Source: Promethearchaeota archaeon (lineage in GTDB: Archaea; Asgardarchaeota; Lokiarchaeia; Sigyniarchaeales; SOKP01). Taken from it: a DNA stretch of 64,000 nt. The stretch is from positions 1 through 64,000 of the forward strand of contig JAHLWP010000011.1 in NCBI GenBank assembly GCA_019057865.1. Reading direction: 5' to 3'. Both the position numbers and the translations under genes were made by a program. Positions 26,323 through 33,827 of this stretch are shown piece after piece; position 1 is the first letter of the stretch, and every line of letters starts with the position of its first letter. The notes under the pieces are model-generated. The model had not been told where the DNA came from, did no database searches, and saw only the letters and a list, made by a program, of their open reading frames with translations.

Positions 26323-26631
26323 GTGAAATATTGTAATAATTGTAAGCAAATGGTTAATCCAGAAAAAGAGTGGAATGGGTGTCTCTTTGTTTTCTTGATC
26401 TTTACGATGATTGGTTGGATCATATACTTAATATGGTATGGTGCTCATGAGGGCTTTTGTCCCATTTGCAAGAGCAGAAATTGGGGAGAACCCCAACCTA
26501 CTCAACCACAAGTCATACAACAAGTCATTCAACCGCCTAGACCTCAAGCAACAATTTATTGTTCTCTCTGTGGTTATCTTAATGATAAAAAAAATAAGTA
26601 TTGTGGTAATTGCGGCAGTCTTATCAAATAA
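26323..26631 (+). CDS. Double zinc-ribbon membrane protein
   Basis: GTG start, 102 residues. The N-terminal zinc ligand pair CNNC near residue 4 is completed by CPIC near 46, with one transmembrane helix in between (LFVFLIFTMIGWIIYLIWYG). A Pro/Gln linker (PTQPQVIQQVIQPPRP) leads to a second ribbon with YCSLCGYL and YCGNCGSL. This zinc-TM-zinc layout is common in archaeal small membrane proteins, such as those at 59035 and 40125 in this window. The ligand or partner is unknown. Confidence 0.65.
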   Translation: MKYCNNCKQMVNPEKEWNGCLFVFLIFTMIGWIIYLIWYGAHEGFCPICKSRNWGEPQPTQPQVIQQVIQPPRPQATIYCSLCGYLNDKKNKYCGNCGSLIK

Positions 26632-26653
26632 TAATTTAAAAAATAAACTCATT

Positions 26654-26791
26654 CTAAGAATCTTTATTTAAAGTAAAAGTATAGCCCTCGTCTCTTGATA
26701 TAATTAAAATTCCCTCTTTTCTAAATTTATGCATTAGTGGTTTAACTTCTTTAAGAGGAATGCCATAATTTTCCGCCATGATTTCTATCAT
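26654..26791 (-). CDS. Possible short winged-helix-like gene or fragment
   Basis: ATG 26791 to TAG 26654 encodes 45 residues: an EIMAENYGIPLKEVKPLMHKF helix-turn-helix-like stretch followed by a beta-hairpin (GILIISRDEGYTF). This is what the recognition half of a winged helix looks like. The frame is closed upstream by a TAA 16 bases before the ATG, and no promoter is obvious. It may be a truncated regulator. The 334-bp spacer (26632-26965) holds nothing else I can name. Confidence 0.35.
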   Translation of the reverse strand: MIEIMAENYGIPLKEVKPLMHKFRKEGILIISRDEGYTFTLNKDS

Positions 26792-26965
26792 AAATTTAGG
26801 GAACTTTTAGCTCTTTTTCATTTTCGCAACAATGTTAAATATAAATAGATAATTATGTCTTTTTGAATCCAATTTATCTATTTAAAGAAAATTTGTATGA
26901 AATTCTTAGAAAAAGAATAAAAAAAGAAGGTTAGGATTTTAAATAATTTATTTCAGAAAAAATAA

Positions 26966-27280
26966 TTATATCTGCAGAGCTTGAATTTTTTGAAGGTCTC
27001 TCATACTCACTAATGGTTCTACTTTCCAAGTATATCCTTCAACCTCTGAAAATAAACTCATTATTTTTGCTATGTATATTCCTGCCTCATCCACCTTTTC
27101 GGGATCTGTATATACAATACCATAACCTTTAAGACCTTTTCTTCCGTCAGCTGTTCCGAACAATTGCCATTTTTTAATGTAAGGCGGAAATTGTTGAGGC
27201 ATTTTTTGTTGTATTTTGGCTACCTCATCTGCTTTATGAAATGGGTACCAATTCGTTACCATAAAAATCATAAAATGCAC
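26966..27280 (-). CDS. Uncharacterised protein, probable dimeric alpha/beta-barrel fold
   Basis: A 104-residue protein (alternative start eight residues in). Strand-helix-strand order, with IFMVTNWYPFHKADEVAKIQQ, the WQLFGTADGRKGLKGYGIVYT strand pair and VEGYTWKVEPLVSM at the end, resembles ferredoxin-like dimeric alpha/beta-barrel proteins such as DUF3303 and EthD relatives. No catalytic residues can be named. It stands alone on the minus strand with long spacers on either side. Confidence 0.5.
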   Translation of the reverse strand: MHFMIFMVTNWYPFHKADEVAKIQQKMPQQFPPYIKKWQLFGTADGRKGLKGYGIVYTDPEKVDEAGIYIAKIMSLFSEVEGYTWKVEPLVSMRDLQKIQALQI

Positions 27281-27726
27281 CTCTTTTAATTTAATTTTTA
27301 ATATTTGGATTTAAAGGTAAGTTTAGTTACAATTATAATCAATATAAGTTTTTACAAAGATTATGATTTTATAAATGAGAGTTATGGAAAAACTTGAATG
27401 GTATTGCTATGTCATAGCTAGTTTTAAATAAAAATTTCTTAGAGAAAAAATCAAGTGAACTTCTAGACCTGGATTATCCATCTCTTATAATAACAATAAA
27501 TTAGAAATGGAAATTGAAAAGTATTGCCTTATCTTTAAAGGAAAATGGAAATAAGTAACTGTAAAATAAAAATTATAAATGTAATGTTATTTAGGAGGGT
27601 TTAAAAAGCTTTTATTATTTAATAGGTATATCTATTATATGAAAAAGAAAAGAATGGTTTTTTTTCGAGTTTTATAGGGTTTCTAGAGAAAAAAGAATAA
27701 TACTAAGATTTCTAGAGAAGGTTGAG
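27281..27726. other. 446-bp spacer, no convincing gene
   Basis: Only very short frames occur. Two of them, 27384-27431 and 27507-27554, are each exactly 15 codons plus stop and both begin Met-Glu and contain Tyr-Cys, so they may be relics of a small duplicated sequence. A GGAGG at 27592-27596 is not followed by a usable start. The right end must contain the promoter of the ABC ATPase gene. Confidence 0.4.
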
Positions 27727-28446
27727 ATGAAGAATTCGCTTGAATTAAAAAAAATTTATCATTATTATGGGAGCGCAAAGGTGCTTGAAGAATTCAATTT
27801 AAAAATTGAAAAGAAATCTCTAAATGCTATTATTGGCCCAAACGGTGTTGGAAAATCAACACTCCTTAAATTAATAATTGGTTTAGAAAAACCTAACAGA
27901 GGAAAAATAGAATTCCTAGGTAAAAGAATAGATGGCTTAAAAGCTCATGAAATCACTAAAAAAGGAATCTCACTTTGTCCAGAGCGTCGCAGATTATTCT
28001 ATGATATGACTGTTTTTGAAAATCTTAAAGTAGGAGGGAAACTAGTAAAAAAAAAAAGCAGGGAAATCTTTAAAGATCAATTAAACTTTGTTTATGAGAT
28101 ATTCCCTCGTCTTAAAGAAGGAAAAAAACAGCGAGCAGGAACGTTAAGCGGGGGTGAACAACAAATGCTTGCGATAAGCCGTACATTAATGTCAAATCCA
28201 AAACTACTCTTGTTGGACGAACCTTCAGTAGGGTTAGCTCCAATTGTAAAAAAAAAGATATTTGGTGCAATTAAAAAAATAAAGCAAGAAGGAACAACCA
28301 CTTTATTGGTTACACAGGATATAATTTTTGCAATGTATGTTGCAGATATGATTCATGTACTTGAAGACGGAAAAATTGAAATAAGAGGAACAAAAGAAGA
28401 ATTAGAAAAAGAACCTCGAATAAGAAAAGTATATTTGGGAATTTAA
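27727..28446 (+). CDS. ABC transporter ATP-binding protein, LivF-like
   Basis: A 239-residue ATPase of the branched-chain amino-acid importer type. Walker A is GPNGVGKST near residue 38. The stretch CPERRRLFYDMTVFENL is the LivF Q-loop region, LSGGEQQ is the signature, and Walker B is LLLLDEPSVGLAP. The LivF family usually works with LivG, LivH, LivM and a binding protein. None of these is nearby, so this copy is an orphan that must pair with products encoded elsewhere or have a new role. GAGAAGGTTGAG before the ATG may serve as ribosome-binding site. Confidence 0.85.
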   Translation: MKNSLELKKIYHYYGSAKVLEEFNLKIEKKSLNAIIGPNGVGKSTLLKLIIGLEKPNRGKIEFLGKRIDGLKAHEITKKGISLCPERRRLFYDMTVFENLKVGGKLVKKKSREIFKDQLNFVYEIFPRLKEGKKQRAGTLSGGEQQMLAISRTLMSNPKLLLLDEPSVGLAPIVKKKIFGAIKKIKQEGTTTLLVTQDIIFAMYVADMIHVLEDGKIEIRGTKEELEKEPRIRKVYLGI

Positions 28447-28647
28447 GTGATTTAATGAAAATTTAATGAAAAAAACTGAGAAAAAATTTAATACTTAATA
28501 CTATATATATTAAGGTAAACTATAAATAAATCTAGGTTGTGAAGATATGGCTACTGGTAATGCTACAATTATGGGAGGAGAATCCCAGATGGATATATAA
28601 ATTAGAAGCTAATACTTTTTAAATAATTAGAAATCTATTTAATCATT

Positions 28648-29250
28648 ATGTCATTAATTAGTGATTTATATAAAATACAAAAAAAAGATCTTAAGAACGC
28701 AGTAAATGTACTCACTAATGCATTTTCTGAAGATTCAATGTGGAAAGAAGTATTTAATGATGAAGATAAGAACCATGTACTAACTGAAGTTATGGTTAGA
28801 TTTTGTTTGAAATATGGTAATGTCTTATCGACATCTGATAATTTAGAAGGAGTAATGGCAATTGCACCTCATGATAAAGATATGACAACATTGAGAGTCA
28901 TTCGAAGTGGTGCTTTTTTTCTTTCTATGAAAATAGCAAGCGAATCAAAGATAATGAAAGTTCTCAGTAATGCAATTGAAGAAGCGAAGAAAAGTCTTAA
29001 TTTAGGCCCATATATACATCTATTAATAATGGGTGTTTCACAAGAATTTCAAGGAAAAGGTTTTGGAGGAAAATTATTAAGAGCAATTATAGAAAAAGCT
29101 GAAACAGAAAGAAAACCTATATATTTGGAGACTCAAAAAGAAGAGAATGTTAATCTCTATGAAAAGTTTGGATTTTATGTTACTAAAAAAATAAATCTTC
29201 CAGATCCAGTGAATTTACCAATGTGGTTAATGGTTCGAGAGGCGAAATAA
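28648..29250 (+). CDS. GNAT-family N-acetyltransferase
   Basis: A 200-residue acetyltransferase. The acetyl-CoA pyrophosphate-binding motif A is SQEFQGKGFGGKLLRAI, following strand beta4 (YIHLLIMGV). Motif B is PIYLETQKEENVNLYEKFGFYV, with the usual Tyr. The N-terminal third is probably for the acceptor (KDLKNAVNVLTNAFSEDSMW). The substrate is not predictable. In the 200-bp spacer before it is a 17-codon frame at 28547-28600 (MATGNATIMGG...) that I do not consider a gene. Confidence 0.85.
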   Translation: MSLISDLYKIQKKDLKNAVNVLTNAFSEDSMWKEVFNDEDKNHVLTEVMVRFCLKYGNVLSTSDNLEGVMAIAPHDKDMTTLRVIRSGAFFLSMKIASESKIMKVLSNAIEEAKKSLNLGPYIHLLIMGVSQEFQGKGFGGKLLRAIIEKAETERKPIYLETQKEENVNLYEKFGFYVTKKINLPDPVNLPMWLMVREAK

Positions 29251-29285
29251 ATTTATAATAAAAACTAAAAAGAGGGAGTAAAAAA

Positions 29286-29366
29286 ATGGAAATAGATAAG
29301 AAAAAAGATGAATTTATGAAAGTGATTGTATACACAAAATACGGTAAATTGGAGGATTCCCTTTGA
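29286..29366 (+). pseudogene. N-terminal remnant of an MDR-family (quinone reductase-like) gene
   Basis: ATG 29286 sits behind a GGGAG site and opens a frame of only 26 codons: a short charged lead, then MKVIVYTKYGKLEDSL. MKxIVYTKYG is the typical first strand of zinc-type or quinone-reductase-type medium-chain dehydrogenases, which run to about 320 residues. The stop TGA (29364-29366) overlaps the TTG start of the next gene, giving a TTGA junction. It looks like a deletion product of an oxidoreductase gene now serving as a leader. A functional leader peptide cannot be excluded. Confidence 0.4.
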
Positions 29367-30037
29367 TTATCTTAATGAGGTTATCTGGTTTTCTCTTTCT
29401 GTTTATTTTGGTTTTGCAAGTTGCAATGGCATCATTTGGTTATATATTAGAACCAATGCCGAAGCATTATGAATCAGACGCTAAGCTGCCAAAGATTAAC
29501 AATAATCCAAAAAAATTTCAAATAAGCATCGTGTTAGCGCTTATAGAACATGTTAGCGTCATTACACTTGCTATAATGTTGTTTATTGTTTTTAGTCCTT
29601 ATAACATAATTCTTGGAATTGTTTGGACCATCTTTCGAATAGCAGAAGGCTCGATCCAAGTCTATAATGAAAAAAACTACTGGGGACTTCTCAATATAGC
29701 AAGACAATACTCAGTTACTAGTGGTACGGAAAAAAATTCGTTGAGTGATTCATATCGTATCATTCTCCAAACAAAAAGCTCTAGATTCGCATTTGTAATG
29801 ATCTGTTGGTCCATTGGTACACTCGCATTTTCAATCCTGTTGGTTACCTATGAAGTGGTACCCCCAATTATTGGATGGCTAGGAATTGTTGCTAGCATTC
29901 CCGTTGGCTTCGGTAATGGGATAAAACTTGTAAAACCTAACTTTAAAGTCTTTGAAGTTCTGACATCTATCGGTGGTCTGTTGGCGATTCTATTTGAATT
30001 AATCCTCGGAGGATGGCTATTGTTTTATCCACACTAA
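29363..30037 (+). CDS. DUF4386-like integral membrane protein
   Basis: TTG start with GGAGG (29351-29355) at ideal spacing; an ATG lies 12 bases further in. The 224 residues form about six transmembrane helices, including FLFLFILVLQVAMASFGYIL at the N-terminus and ELILGGWLLFYP at the end. The FRIAEGSIQVYN segment after the second or third helix and the later PPIIGWLGIVASIP resemble the DUF4386 family. It lies between the remnant of a dehydrogenase gene and the remnant of a cyclase-family gene. Function is unknown. Confidence 0.55.
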   Translation: MIILMRLSGFLFLFILVLQVAMASFGYILEPMPKHYESDAKLPKINNNPKKFQISIVLALIEHVSVITLAIMLFIVFSPYNIILGIVWTIFRIAEGSIQVYNEKNYWGLLNIARQYSVTSGTEKNSLSDSYRIILQTKSSRFAFVMICWSIGTLAFSILLVTYEVVPPIIGWLGIVASIPVGFGNGIKLVKPNFKVFEVLTSIGGLLAILFELILGGWLLFYPH

Positions 30038-30057
30038 AATGGTGAAAAAAATGGAAA

Positions 30058-30261
30058 GCAACAGTAAAAGCTAAAAATCCTGATCCTTCTATAATTTGGG
30101 AGGGCCATTTTGCTGGGATTGAATTAGGATATTTCCAAATGGAAAAATTGACCAACTTAGATAAGGTTCCACCAGTTGGGGCAACTATTTATTGCTTTCC
30201 CATTAAAATTGCGAGAGCTAGTGCTGGCTGGGTTAGAGCTGTTGTTACAATTCCCGAATAA
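30058..30261 (+). pseudogene. C-terminal remnant of a cyclase-family (kynurenine formamidase-like) gene
   Basis: A 67-codon open stretch ending at TAA 30261 with no usable start; TGA closes the frame at 30043. The translation has IIWEGHFAGIELGYFQMEKL, TNLDKVPPVGATIYCFPIKI and GWVRAVVTIPE. The NL-NLDKLP...PxKi...vRAV pattern is the characteristic C-terminal part of putative cyclase/arylformamidase proteins, which normally span ~220 residues with an N-terminal HxGTHxD metal motif. That part is absent here, so the gene is truncated. Confidence 0.5.
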
Positions 30262-30292
30262 TGATTGAATTAAATTAAGAAAAAAAAATATT

Positions 30293-32512
30293 TTATTCTT
30301 CTTCTTTAAATATATCTTCTACTAATTTGGCATCATCTTTAAAGTAAATGAGGGCACCACTCCAATCTTTGAGTACTTCTGAGTATTTTTCTTCAAAGGT
30401 TTTAACAAATTCTTTTAAACGTCCTCTTACTTCTGGGCTTTCAATACCTTTTATAAAGAGAGCGCCAAAAATGCGTTGACCATATTCTAAAAGAATAGTA
30501 ATATCACCATGGTCAATTTTTTTCAATACTTCGGTAGATTTAGTCATTTCTTTAATGAATGAAGTAATTGCTGAAAACATTCCTGACACTAGCCCTGGAT
30601 CTTGGACAGTTTCTCTAATAAAAGGATAATTAAAAATACCCCGACCATCATCATAAATTATATATAAACCTTGTTTTTCTACTCTTTCATATGTGAAAGA
30701 AAATTCAGGTTTCCAGATACTTATTAGATTATTAAAAAAGAGATATTTAAGAGTAAAGAAAAGTCTCTTTTTTTCATTTTCATCTTCTGGTTTAAGTTGC
30801 TCTAATAATGTGTCCTTTTCCAAAATATTCAATAAATCCTTAATTTCTTCTCGTTCTTGTTCAATATCCTTTAAATCTATATCTGATTTTATAGTAATTA
30901 GGTATTGAATTTCTCCTTCAGAATAATCTTTGTATGTAATATAATCGCCAACTGAGGCAAATATTGTACTTTCTATTCGACTTTCATCAATTGGGAATTT
31001 AATACTTCTAAATTCCTTTTTGAGATAAAAGGCTATTAACCCCCAAATGATTATATTGAACACATACCTTGTAAATAGATAAGGAACCGCCAAAAAACCT
31101 AATAAACCAGTTAGATTAGCATCTAAAGCAGCTGTTCTAAAGGTATAAAAGTTGAATCCAAATATACTAAAAAAACTTGTTTGACCTGTTATCCAGTATT
31201 CTTCTGGAGCAAAGTTAATCAAAGCTGGTGCTTGTAGAAACCCAAATAATATGGAAACTAGGATTATTACCGGTAAAAACGATGTAAAGCTTAAGAATAG
31301 ACTTTTTAAATATTTCAAGGTATAAACCAAAAGTATAATTATTATAATTAAAGGAACAAGTTGTAAAGCAAAAAAATTGAAAATTACCATCGAATCAAAT
31401 AGAATTGAATAATTAAGAGTTGGATCTACAGGAGGAAGAAATTTCCCTGAATCAATAATAGAGTCAGGATCTTCGAATGCAATAAGGTATATGGGATTAA
31501 ATGCGATCATATTTAAAATTAGAAATACGAGTACAGCCAAAAAACTAAATACTATTCCATAATAAAAGTTTGTGTAATTAGTTTTTCTGATTTTTTCTTT
31601 TTTATGTTTCCACCAATCCAGTATTTTAATAAAGATGAGAAGAGCTATTGGTTCAAAGATATTAAGGAACAAAACGAAAATGATTGAAGCCATTATAAAA
31701 TATGCGAAGAAATAAAGCATTATTGGAATTGAATCTGTATATTGGACAATAAATAATAAAATTGATAAAATCGATATAGGTGCTCCTACTGTATAAAGAC
31801 TTTTGTATGTATCTCTTCTCATATCCTCTCCAATATATCTACCCTTTAATGTAATTTGGGAACTATATAATAATTCTATGCTTAAGATGAATATTGCAAG
31901 ATATACAAACAGAATTTCAATGAACCACCCTAATGCTGTTTCACCAGTAAGCAATGGATCACTTTCTTTTCCTGTCACAGTTAAAATCACTTGTAAGAGG
32001 TAAAGTGATATAGGTAAAAGTACAATCATTAATTTTAATATTTCTTTTTCCCTAGTCCAATTATTTTTTATTAATTCTTCTCGAATTCGTTTATAAGGAC
32101 TGTCGCTTAACTGGTAAGTCAATAATGTTAAATTGAATTTAACAGGTCCTTCTGCTTTTCTTAACCGATTCCAAACATAAAAAATTGATAAGAAAGGGGC
32201 AACACAAAAAATAAACGGTAAAGTGACTAATGGGTAATAGGCAAATAAAGATACTAACGACCCTAAATGAGAAAACAAATATCCTAATCCTACTGCATCA
32301 TTTTGGCTTTCTAATTCTTCAGGATCTATTTTTACTTGGTAAATTATTGGAAGAACCCAGTATATTAAATAAAAAACTAAAATTCCAACATAAATTCTAA
32401 GATATAGGTTTCTTATAGCTTTTTTTCGAATAAAGAAGTAGGGTATTAATAAAATTAAAATTGGAATTGCATTTACATATATAGTAAACAAAATTTCAGG
32501 AGCATTCATCAT
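30293..32512 (-). CDS. Large polytopic membrane protein with cytosolic longin-like C-terminal domain
   Basis: A 739-residue protein. The first ~520 residues contain about 12-13 hydrophobic helices, with charged loops between, and the N-terminus lies directly in the membrane. The last ~200 residues are soluble. GLYIIYDDGRGIFNYPF is followed by LVSGMFSAITSFIKEM, then a strand pair DITILLEYG...FGALFIKG and a long helix. This beta-hairpin/helix/hairpin/helix order resembles longin or roadblock-type domains that dock small GTPases, and it recalls the protein at 56642. No transporter signature was found in the membrane part. The C-terminal call is moderately uncertain. Confidence 0.65.
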   Translation of the reverse strand: MMNAPEILFTIYVNAIPILILLIPYFFIRKKAIRNLYLRIYVGILVFYLIYWVLPIIYQVKIDPEELESQNDAVGLGYLFSHLGSLVSLFAYYPLVTLPFIFCVAPFLSIFYVWNRLRKAEGPVKFNLTLLTYQLSDSPYKRIREELIKNNWTREKEILKLMIVLLPISLYLLQVILTVTGKESDPLLTGETALGWFIEILFVYLAIFILSIELLYSSQITLKGRYIGEDMRRDTYKSLYTVGAPISILSILLFIVQYTDSIPIMLYFFAYFIMASIIFVLFLNIFEPIALLIFIKILDWWKHKKEKIRKTNYTNFYYGIVFSFLAVLVFLILNMIAFNPIYLIAFEDPDSIIDSGKFLPPVDPTLNYSILFDSMVIFNFFALQLVPLIIIIILLVYTLKYLKSLFLSFTSFLPVIILVSILFGFLQAPALINFAPEEYWITGQTSFFSIFGFNFYTFRTAALDANLTGLLGFLAVPYLFTRYVFNIIIWGLIAFYLKKEFRSIKFPIDESRIESTIFASVGDYITYKDYSEGEIQYLITIKSDIDLKDIEQEREEIKDLLNILEKDTLLEQLKPEDENEKKRLFFTLKYLFFNNLISIWKPEFSFTYERVEKQGLYIIYDDGRGIFNYPFIRETVQDPGLVSGMFSAITSFIKEMTKSTEVLKKIDHGDITILLEYGQRIFGALFIKGIESPEVRGRLKEFVKTFEEKYSEVLKDWSGALIYFKDDAKLVEDIFKEEE

Positions 32513-32612
32513 TATTCACATGCATTTTTTTATTAAATAAAATGTATTTAAAATAAAGTATGCAAATTTTAATATAATAATTTAGTTATTTTTGAATATT
32601 TTTAAAGTTAAT

Positions 32613-33710
32613 ATGCCAAAGAATAATAAAATTGGAATTGTTGTTGATGATGACTTTGCTTCGAAGAATATTCCCCCATATCCACATCCAATCTTTCTTT
32701 CTTACGAAACTCCCCTTAGGATCAAATCTATTTTGACTCACTTTGAAAATAGAAAAATTTTCGAAAATGAAAATGTAATTAAATTAAAACCTAAACTAAT
32801 AGATGAATCGATAATTAACTTAGCTCATACAAAATATCATATTGATTCTATTAAAAATCTCTCAAATTTAGGTAGTGGCTTTCTTGGCGAAGAAATCTAC
32901 ATCACAGAAGACACCTTTTTACTAGCAAAAAAAGCAATTGGAGGTACTATACAAGCAATTGAGAGTGTAATAAATCAAGATGTAAATCAATCGTTTGCTC
33001 TTATAAGACCACCAGGACACCATGCTTTGAGAGAAAAGGCTTCTGGATTTTGTATATTTAATAATATAGCAAATTCAGTCATATTTTTACGGGAAAAACT
33101 CAATTATAATAAAAAAGTAGCAATTATTGATATTGATAGTCATTTTGGTGATGGATTAGTACAATATTTTTATGATGATCCAAATGTTCTTTATTTTTCT
33201 ATTCATGAATTTGATTTTGTAGAGGGAGAAATTGGTTTTATAAATGAATTAGGTGAGGGTGATGGTCTAGGCAAAAGTATTAACTTTCCAATACCAATGC
33301 ACTGTACAGATGATACATTTTTAGAATTTATGGACATACTTGAACCTATATTAAATGAATTTTGCCCTGATCTAATAATTATTGCTGCTGGATTTGATAT
33401 GCATTTCTCAGATCCAATAGGAAACTGTAGTTTAACATCTAATTCTTATTTCAAATTCACTAAGAGAATTTTAAAAATATCAAATGATATATGCATGGGC
33501 AAATTAGTATTTGTTTTAGAAGGTGGCTATAATTTAATAGCATTACCATTCTGTGTCCATGCTGTCATAAATGCACTTTTAAATGAAGAATATGAACCAC
33601 CCACTTTTGAGAATATTGAATTCTTAGAAAAGAGTAAAATTGAAGATATAACTAAAATAAAAAATTCTTTAAAAAACTTATTAGCTAATTACTGGACTTC
33701 GATAAAGTAA
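32613..33710 (+). CDS. Histone deacetylase-family protein (class II/APAH-like)
   Basis: Zn-dependent deacetylase. The catalytic His pair is in RPPGHHAL. Metal ligands Asp and His are in IDIDSHFGDG, the third Asp is in AAGFDMHFSDP, and the active-site Tyr is in LEGGYNLI, so the site is complete. One unusual feature is SHFG in place of the usual HHG, though the metal-binding His is kept. I chose ATG 32613; a TTG at 32592 would add seven residues. Substrates could be acetyl-lysine in Alba or histones, or acetylated polyamines. A diverged copy of its last ~36 codons lies at 37999-38109. Confidence 0.9.
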   Translation: MPKNNKIGIVVDDDFASKNIPPYPHPIFLSYETPLRIKSILTHFENRKIFENENVIKLKPKLIDESIINLAHTKYHIDSIKNLSNLGSGFLGEEIYITEDTFLLAKKAIGGTIQAIESVINQDVNQSFALIRPPGHHALREKASGFCIFNNIANSVIFLREKLNYNKKVAIIDIDSHFGDGLVQYFYDDPNVLYFSIHEFDFVEGEIGFINELGEGDGLGKSINFPIPMHCTDDTFLEFMDILEPILNEFCPDLIIIAAGFDMHFSDPIGNCSLTSNSYFKFTKRILKISNDICMGKLVFVLEGGYNLIALPFCVHAVINALLNEEYEPPTFENIEFLEKSKIEDITKIKNSLKNLLANYWTSIK

Positions 33711-33728
33711 GAAAAAATTAAGAAATTA
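33653..33728. repeat. Left copy of a 76-bp direct repeat (deacetylase 3' end)
   Basis: Covers the last codons and stop of the deacetylase gene and 18 bases beyond. It matches 38052-38127 at 72 of 76 positions, with the first 44 bases identical. The two copies lie 4399 bases apart in direct orientation on either side of the helical-repeat/nitrilase gene. Confidence 0.9.
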
Positions 33729-33827
33729 TCGTCCTCAATATTTCGTATTAACTTATAGGAATAATTAATAATCAGTTAATTCATTTTTTGTTTTTTACAT
33801 TTCTGTAAGTTAAGATATCGAAATCTC

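Noticed and set aside
28547..28600. 17-codon frame MATGNATIMGG...
   Set aside because: Too short, no clear ribosome-binding site and no similarity that I can see.
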